From: Zygnema cylindricum
Taxonomy: Eukaryota; Streptophyta; Zygnematophyceae; Zygnematales; Zygnemataceae
Reading direction: 5' to 3'
DNA: 64,000 nt
Assembly (NCBI GenBank): GCA_037447655.1
Contig: JBBHKE010001874.1
Span: forward strand, 172,099-236,098
Position numbers and translations under genes: made by a program. The notes beneath the pieces are model-generated. The model saw nothing but the letters and a program-made list of their open reading frames with translations. It had not been told where the DNA came from and searched no databases. Below, piece by piece: positions 58,175-64,000 of this stretch; within the stretch, counting starts at the first letter, position 1, and each line of letters starts with the position of its first letter.

Positions 58175-59937
58175 TATATATATACATTATATATATACAT
58201 ATGTATATGTATATATATGTATATATGTATATGTATATATATGGATATATGTATACGTATATACTTGTACATATGTATGTGTATGTATTCAAGTTATGCT
58301 TTCTCTGAAATTTTTTCCATTTTCTGCTTCAAATCTTCTCCGCTTTTACTATTTTTTACATGTGCAATATGTGACAATCTTCTTTCAGAGTCATTATTTG
58401 ATGTCAATTTCTGTCGCGAATCTAGTTTTTTGGTAAAACTTTGAAGTCATTTGCAAATGAATGCTTGATCCTTTCAGTTTTGGTTTATTATTGTTTTTTT
58501 TATTGTTTTTTTAACAACAGGAGCTCTGCATTTTATTGGATGAGTATTGGGAACGCATGAGACTCTCCATCCCAATTTATTTCTCGGCAGGTAAAATAAA
58601 CTATATGTATGTTTATATTCTTATTTTTTTGTGTTTGATTTCATATTCTTCATATTTCTTTGTGTATTTTCATATTTTTCTTCAAATTTCATATTTTTAT
58701 GTGTATTTTCATGTTATTCTGTGAATTTTATGTGGTTTCATAGTTTTATGTGTCTATTTTCATATTTTTATGGGTTTTTTCGGAAAGTCGCGTTTAAATT
58801 ATAACGCCGATTTGAGCCCAAACTAAAGTTTCTCAAATAAGCGGTTGTAGCTCGTTTTGACTTTTTTTGGAAATAAATATATAAGACTCCATAAAGATGT
58901 ACCTCAAAAAATACAAAAATATAAATATGCACACATAAAAATATGAATATATACACATAAAAGTATGAATGTACACACATAAAAATATGAAAACATACAC
59001 ATAAAATTGTGAATATACACATAAAAATATGAAAATATACACATAAAACTATGAATATACACACATAAAAATATGCATATACACACATAAAAATATGAAT
59101 AGCACACATAAAAATATGAAAATATACACAAAAAAATATGAATATACACACATAATAATATGAAATATACACATACAAAGTAAATAAGACTTTATGGAGA
59201 TGTAACAAATAGGAAATATTTTGATGGCATTTAATGCATTTTTCTTTTATGTTACTCTGTTTTACCACTCACTGTGGGTTTTTAATTTTACTTTTGTTTT
59301 GAGAGGGAGAGGGAGAGAGAGAGGGAGAGGGAAGGGAGAGGGAGGGGAGAGGGAGAGGGAAGGGAGAGGGAGAGCGAGAGGGAGGGGGGAAGGGGGAGGG
59401 TCTTCTAAGATATCCTCATTGTCCACAGAAATAATTTTACAGTTTCTCACAAATCAGATACTTCCTCCACCGAAATATATAATAGATCCATTTCTCTCCA
59501 CAAACTCGTCATAGAGTTTTAGTTTTTAGGTAGTGTAGACTAAACTCTTCTCTCTCTCCCTCTCCTGCTTCCTCTCCCTCCCCCTCTCCCTCTTGCTCTC
59601 CCGCTTGCTCTCCCGCTTGCTCTCTCTCTCCCTATCCTTTCCCCTCCCCCTGTCCCTCCCCTCCTCAATTCATCGTTGAAGTTCAACGGAAACAGTTTAC
59701 TAACTCTCATATGCCCACCTTCTTTTGTATTAAACCATCTTTTCATTTTTTTTTCATTTTTTCCTGAATTATCTTTCCATTTTTCTTTTTCATTTTTGCT
59801 TATTCACCTTTTCATTTTACTTTAATCCTCAGGCTTGACGGCCCAGGCCAATGTGTACTACAAAATGTTGCTGACGTGGACCAATCAGAAGGTCCAGGAC
59901 ACACATGTGAAGAGAAACACATTCGACTTCCCTCACA
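52051..59937 (+). CDS. INTS11: CPSF73-II / Integrator subunit 11 endonuclease, first ten exons
   Basis: Metallo-beta-lactamase/beta-CASP RNA endonuclease of the CPSF73-II (INTS11) type, which cleaves nascent snRNA and other transcripts. Exons: 52051-52075 (MDITCVPLG), 52999-53176, 53897-53969, 54523-54640, 55244-55317, 56516-56652, 57360-57423, 57624-57689, 58521-58590, 59833-59937; all phases fit, 303 residues so far. Zinc motifs are intact: THFHLDHCG (HxHxDH), the His of AYYAGHVLG, the Asp of [14 protein letters not shown]. Beta-CASP motif A is [26 protein letters not shown] and [13 protein letters not shown] are typical. The sequence is closer to plant CPSF73-II ([29 protein letters not shown]) than to CPSF73-I. 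Family length is about 600, so roughly half lies beyond the right edge. A copia element occupies the intron after 59937. Introns carry MITEs and microsatellites. Confidence 0.95.
53607..53814. mobile_element. TA-flanked MITE in INTS11 intron 2
   Basis: 208 bp. Ends cactgcccatcgctattagtg and cactaataacgatgggcagtg are perfect inverted repeats; left flank TA, right CA. It is a family 2 relative with altered tips. A solo family 2 end (ctctaatagcgattcacggtg) lies just upstream at 53563-53582. Confidence 0.85.
56015..56207. mobile_element. TA-flanked MITE, family 2, in INTS11 intron 5
   Basis: 193 bp. Ends cactctgtatcactattga and ctaataatgatatacagtg, TA on each side. It has the same interior blocks (gtgtacacctttcgga, gattggcggtctcca, aagtggcgacattaaca), more diverged than elsewhere. 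Confidence 0.8.
56706..57030. repeat. 105-bp tandem repeat, three units, INTS11 intron 6
   Basis: Units starting at 56706, 56811 and 56916 share caattgtgcacttttttgac, then atcataaaatagtgttgata and actagagttaataaca. Confidence 0.85.
58102..58200. repeat. (AT)n microsatellite
   Basis: About 70 bp of pure AT dinucleotide, then degenerate tatatacat to about 58270, in the INTS11 intron before exon 58521-58590. Open frames here give only repeated Ile-Tyr. Confidence 0.95.
58610..59165. repeat. inverted arrays of a cacataaaaatatga-type minisatellite
   Basis: The left array (58610-58770) is tttcatatttttatgtgtat; the right array (58915-59165) is the same unit reversed, aaaaatatgaatatacacac. A 145-bp unrelated core lies between them. 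The whole could fold back. Confidence 0.8.
59305..59400. repeat. GAGAGGGAGAGG purine microsatellite
   Basis: Purine-only run in an INTS11 intron, followed at 59545-59660 by a complementary ctctccctctcc array, so the two can pair. Confidence 0.85.
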
Positions 59938-60004
59938 GTATGTTGTGGTCCTCCGTTTTGTTTTTATCCTTGTTGTTTTCATCCTTTTCTATGTTCATCA
60001 ATTT

Positions 60005-60246
60005 GCCTCTCTCTCTCTCTCTCTCTCCCTCTCTCTCTCCCTCCCTCTCTCTCTCCCTCTCTCTCTCCCTCCCTCCCTCCCTCTCTCCCTCCCCCCCTCC
60101 CTCCCCCTCCCTCCCTCCCCTCCCTCCCTCCCTCCCTCCCCCCCTCCCTCCCCCTCCCTCCCCTCCCTCCCCTCCCTCCCTCCCTCCCCCCCTCCCTCCC
60201 CCCCCTCCCCTCTCCCCCCCTCTCCCCCTCTCTCTCCCCCCCTCTC
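60005..60246. repeat. CTCTCCCTCC pyrimidine microsatellite next to copia
   Basis: 240 bp of C and T almost without purines, ending exactly where the copia LTR seems to begin (tgttaaaagatc at 60247). Confidence 0.95.
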
Positions 60247-60653
60247 TGTTAAAAGATCAGGCTTTGATAGAAGTATTCTAAGTTTGTAAAACTAGAGCTG
60301 TTTGAGAATATCCAAATCTAGAATTCTAGAGGGTTTCAATATCTAGGATTTCGATATTCAGTCTGCTAGTTTGTCCTATCCTGTCTGATCTGTCTTATCT
60401 GTCTTTCTCTGCGTACCTCAGGTGCGATCAGAATAGAATCCGGTTAAAGATCTTCTTATGAATCCTGACCGGATCCTTTGAGCGAAGGGTCAAGTGACCC
60501 TTCGAATTAGGAAAGTTGCTTCAGTCTCCGAGAGGTCACTCTCGGATATTTTCTTGCTTTCCTATTTAAAAGCCTGTTATGTTTCTTCTAAATTTATCAA
60601 TTCAAAAACTTATATTTCAGGCTGTCCTATTTCCACTCTATTTTTCTGCTGTC
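60247..60653 (+). mobile_element. probable 5' LTR and leader of a Ty1/copia element
   Basis: Begins tgttaaaagatcagg just after the pyrimidine tract and ends before the gag start. A TATA-like cctatttaaaagcctg is at 60571-60586. The 3' LTR lies beyond the window, so the right border of the LTR (perhaps near 60620) is not verified. Confidence 0.5.
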
Positions 60654-63600
60654 ATGACTTCTAATTTAATAGGTTATGGGCCTAGCAACACCAATACCGT
60701 TGCCAAATTTAATGGCTCAGATTTCTACGGATGGAAATACCAGATCGAGCACCTTTTGCGCCGCGAAAAACTATGGTCAATCACTTGTGGCAGCGAGATC
60801 GAACCTGCAGATGCTGCCGAAAAAACCAAATGGCTCGCTCGAAACGAGGAAGCCCACTCTGGGCCTGTCCTCGCTCTTGAGCCGTCTCAAATTGACATCA
60901 TTCGCGACGCCACTTCTGCTCATGACGCGTGGTCGCTTCTGTCCCTCCGTTTACGAAAATCAGTCCTGGTCCAATAAGTTATTCCTCAAGAGGAAGCTCA
61001 ACTCTTACCGAAAGCTTCCTACCGATTCTATTGAGACGTATGTTCAACATCTGAAATCTCTGGCTGGACAGCTCAAGAGCATTAATGCCAAGATCTCCGA
61101 CGATGATCTTATCTCGGCAATCCTTGGCGGTCTGCCGGAATCTTATTCGTCCCTCATTTCCTCTCTTGACAAACTCTCCAACTGCTTTAACTATTCCTAC
61201 TTTAACGGCACGCTTGGTACATGAGGAAATGAAACAGTCATTTCAAAACATGCCAGTCGTTGCTTTGGCAGCGATTTCCACCAATCCCAGGCCACCGAAG
61301 TCCTCTTCCACCACATGTCGCTATTGTCGAGCGACAGATCACGTCATTCACTTATGTCCGGGCCCTCAAAAGGAAGAATGATCGTCAAGGAGGACCAGGC
61401 CGTACGGGTGGACGAGGTTATTCCGAAGGTCGTGGTTCATATCAAGGTTAAGCCTCCTCCGCTGAAGCAACTGTTCCGGCGGTTCAATTTCCTCCAACCA
61501 ACTCTTTCGTCCAGCCATACCATTACGCCAATCCTCCTCCATTGGATTATTCCACCCCTAATCATCCCGTATACGTCCAAACACCTCCACCGGCTGATGT
61601 CAACCCTTCGCCTCCACTGACGCAATCTGATTTTTGATTTGCGTTGACGTCAGTTTCAAATCCTATCACGTCAGTTCTATCACCAACCGTACCTATCACG
61701 TCAATTCCATCACCAACCGTACCTGACGAAACTTGAATTGTTGACTCTGGTGCTTCCCACCATTTATCTTCACGCTCTGATTGGTTCGTCTCCATCGCAC
61801 CACTAAATCCTCCGATGCCGATCCTTCTTGGCAATAATACCGCTCTTACAGCCACGCACATTGGCCAAACGGAAACCCCTGGCAAATCTCCAAATCCAGG
61901 CAGCATTAAACTCTCCAACGTTCTCTTTGTTCCTGCCTTACGAAAGAATATTTTCTCGGTCGGCGCAGCCTTACAACAAGGGACCACTGCTGTATTCTCC
62001 TCTGACCACGTCACCTTCCTACATCAAACCAAAATCAACGTTGGATCAGGAATTAAGCTTGGAGACATATACATTCTTTCCTCATTTTCTCCCGTTGGAT
62101 ATGCCAACGTTGCGATCTCTTCCCCGCATATTACCCTCTCCAAATGGCACCTTCGGTACGGTCATCTTGCAGGTCCTAGTCTTCACCAGTTATCCAAGGG
62201 CCTTGTTACGGGTTTGGATTCCCTTGTGAACCGCAAAATTCCTTTTTGCCCTTGATGCATAGAAGGAAAATTTTCCCGTCCGTCCTTTCCTTTAAGCACC
62301 ACTCAATCTAACGGTCCCCCCTTTCCTTAATTCATTCTGACTTATGTGGACCGATGTCCAACCCAGGTCATAATGGTGCGTTGTACTTCGTCACATTTAT
62401 CGACGACGCTACTCGTTACAGTCACCTGTACCTTATACGTCGCAAAATCCGATACTTTCACAATATTTCAACAGTTTAAATCTAAGGTGGAGAATCAACT
62501 CAACTGCCGCATCAAAATCCTCTGAACTGACAACGGAGGGGAATTCACCTCCACAGAATTTGTGTCCTTTCTCTCGCTCCACGGCATAGTCCATCAAACC
62601 ACGACAGATTATACTCCTCAACAGAACGGCGTCTCCGAACGTTATAACCAAACTGTAGTAAACATGGGATGGTCCATGCTACACTTTGCCCTTCTTTCTC
62701 CTATGTTCTGGGGAGAAGCAGTATCAACAGCAAACTACCTCCGAAATTTATGTCCCACCCAAGCGCTTCCAAACCTCACTCCTCACGAGGCTTAGACAGG
62801 TATAAAACTGGACGTTTCTCATCTACGAATATTCGGCAGTATAGCTTGGGCGAAAGACCTTACTCCACAACACAAGTGGAGCAGTCGTGCAAAATCCGGA
62901 TATTTGGTCGGCTATGCAACTGAATCCCAAGCCTACCGAACTTGGCTCCACACCGAACGGCGCGTCATTTTGAGCCGTGATGTCACGTTTGATGAAAAAC
63001 CATTGGTCCTTAAACTAATTTCCTCTAACCCTCCTCCTCCTCCTTTGTCACATCTTCTCATCTCCCCTTCTCCAACCGCAGCCTCTTCCCTCCTTTCTCC
63101 TCTCCTTCCCCCCCAACCTCCTCCTTTACCCTCTCTTCTTTTGCTCAACCGCACTACCTCTGCACCATCCCCCTTCTCTGGTCCACTTCCTCTTGTCAGA
63201 ACAATCTCTGACCCTTACTCCCTCTCTCCTATCTCCTCATCTGCCCCCTCCCTATGTCATTCCATCTAACCCATCCCCAATCCAGCCTACTGCCATCCGT
63301 CGAAGTGCTCGCATCAAAGCACGGGCACCTACCATTTCTCATGGAGTTGCCCACATTGCCACCTTCGATGTTCCCTTATCCTTCTCCGCCGCCATGGCTG
63401 GTCCCAATGCCGCAGCCTGGAAAGCCGCTACTGATGCCGAATTTACCTCTTTACAACAAAATGGCACCTGGAGACTCACTCCTCTTCCTCCTGGCCGCAA
63501 AGTGATTGGTTCCAAATGGGTGTTTCGCATTAAGACAAAGGCGGACGGCTCCCTTGATCGGTTTAAGGCTCGCTTCGTGGCAAAAGGATTTCTCCAAAAA

Positions 63601-64000
63601 GAGGGTCTTGACTTCACCGAGTCATATGCCCCCGTTGCCAAGTTTGCCTCCATCCGCATCCTTCTCTCCATTGCCGCTTCCCAAGACTGGCACGTCCATC
63701 AAATGGATGTGCAAACAGCCTTCCTCTATGGCGCCCTCAAAGAAGAAATCTTTGTTCGCCAACCTGAGGGCTACATTTCTCCCGGGACAGAACACCTTGT
63801 CTGCCGCCTGCTAAAATCCTTATACGGCCTCAAGCAGGCTCCCCGTGTTTGGAGCCAGCACCTTGAAGCAGTTCTCCTCAGTGAAGGCTTCTTCAAGTTG
63901 GCCGCTGATTTTAGCATTTTCATCTAAGGTAAAGACGAAACTCTCATCATCCTTATCATCTTTGTAGATGATCTTCTCCTTTCCAGTCCTTCCCTCACTC
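60654..64000 (+). pseudogene. Ty1/copia gag-pol, decayed, truncated by the window edge
   Basis: Gag starts at ATG 60654 (MTSNLIGYG, FNGSDFYGWKYQIEHLL), shifts frame near 60945, then continues (LNSYRKLPTDSIETYVQHL) to a CCHC knuckle CRYCRATDHVIHLC at about 61315. The protease VDSGASHHL is at about 61740, preceded by a stop codon. The integrase follows: WHLRYGHLAGPSLHQL (62140), then TDNGGEFTSTEF with D,D,E-type spacing and YTPQQNGVSERYNQT (62610). RT begins about 63490 with KWVFRIKTKADGSL, then FVAKGFLQKEGLDFTESYAPV and MDVQTAFLYGAL. A stop near 63925 precedes the FVDDLLL block at 63960. PR-IN-RT order is diagnostic for copia. At least four lesions make it nonfunctional. It lies in the sense orientation in the INTS11 intron after exon 10. 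Confidence 0.92.

Noticed and set aside
57905-58436. Several long open frames of Ile-Tyr repeats
   Set aside because: Coded by an (AT)n microsatellite inside an INTS11 intron.
59835-60289. Ser-Leu-Pro-rich open frames, 148 and 137 codons
   Set aside because: They arise from the INTS11 exon running into a CTCTCCC microsatellite after its splice donor at 59937.
1-64000. tRNA or rRNA genes
   Set aside because: I looked for cloverleaf arms and GGTTCGAATCC-type T loops and saw none convincing; a covariance-model scan would be decisive.

Overview
The window reads as nuclear DNA of a plant-lineage eukaryote: intron-split genes with GT-AG splicing, AT-rich intergenic DNA and many transposons. Three host genes match land-plant family architecture closely (a KAI2/D14-type hydrolase, an MGGACS-starting leucine-rich-repeat protein and a CPSF73-II/INTS11 endonuclease), and the hybrid histidine kinase with a PAS domain recalls the PAS-histidine kinases of algae and early plants. 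A Ty3/gypsy element with a built-in cytosine methyltransferase, a combination reported from charophytes and dinoflagellates, also fits. My best guess is a streptophyte (charophyte) alga; the species cannot be read from the sequence.

Layout. 0.2-8.3 kb (- strand): most of a PAS-histidine kinase whose ATPase/receiver end lies off the left edge; its introns are full of tandem repeats, several made by duplication of exon edges. 10.2-18.5 kb: a hAT-type MITE, a pair of 229-bp direct repeats and a Ty3/gypsy element on the - strand with order gag, protease, DNA methyltransferase, reverse transcriptase, RNase H, integrase, PHD finger. 19-26 kb: no host gene, only nested or inverted terminal-inverted-repeat elements. 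26.7-28.6 kb (+): KAI2-like hydrolase (3 exons), preceded by a 20-bp repeat array rich in TGACGTCA-like sites. 29-31 kb: MITEs and a 645-bp palindrome. 31.9-39.4 kb (-): a 15-exon LRR protein whose exons are cut at LRR units. 40.7-45.1 kb: densely nested MITEs. 46.4-51.0 kb (-): a 6-exon spermidine-synthase-fold methyltransferase-like protein, probably plastid targeted. 52.1-60 kb (+): the first ten exons of CPSF73-II/INTS11, divergent from the previous gene across about 1 kb. 60.2-64 kb (+): a decayed Ty1/copia element inside the next INTS11 intron, cut by the window edge.

The host genes are not one pathway: signalling (kinase, KAI2-like), RNA 3'-end processing (INTS11), an LRR protein and a SAM-fold protein. 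The most striking unit is the methyltransferase-plus-PHD gypsy element. At least five MITEs of one hAT-like family have perfect 8-bp target duplications, and a second family flanked by TA is present about nine times; together they allow the relative order of insertions to be read.
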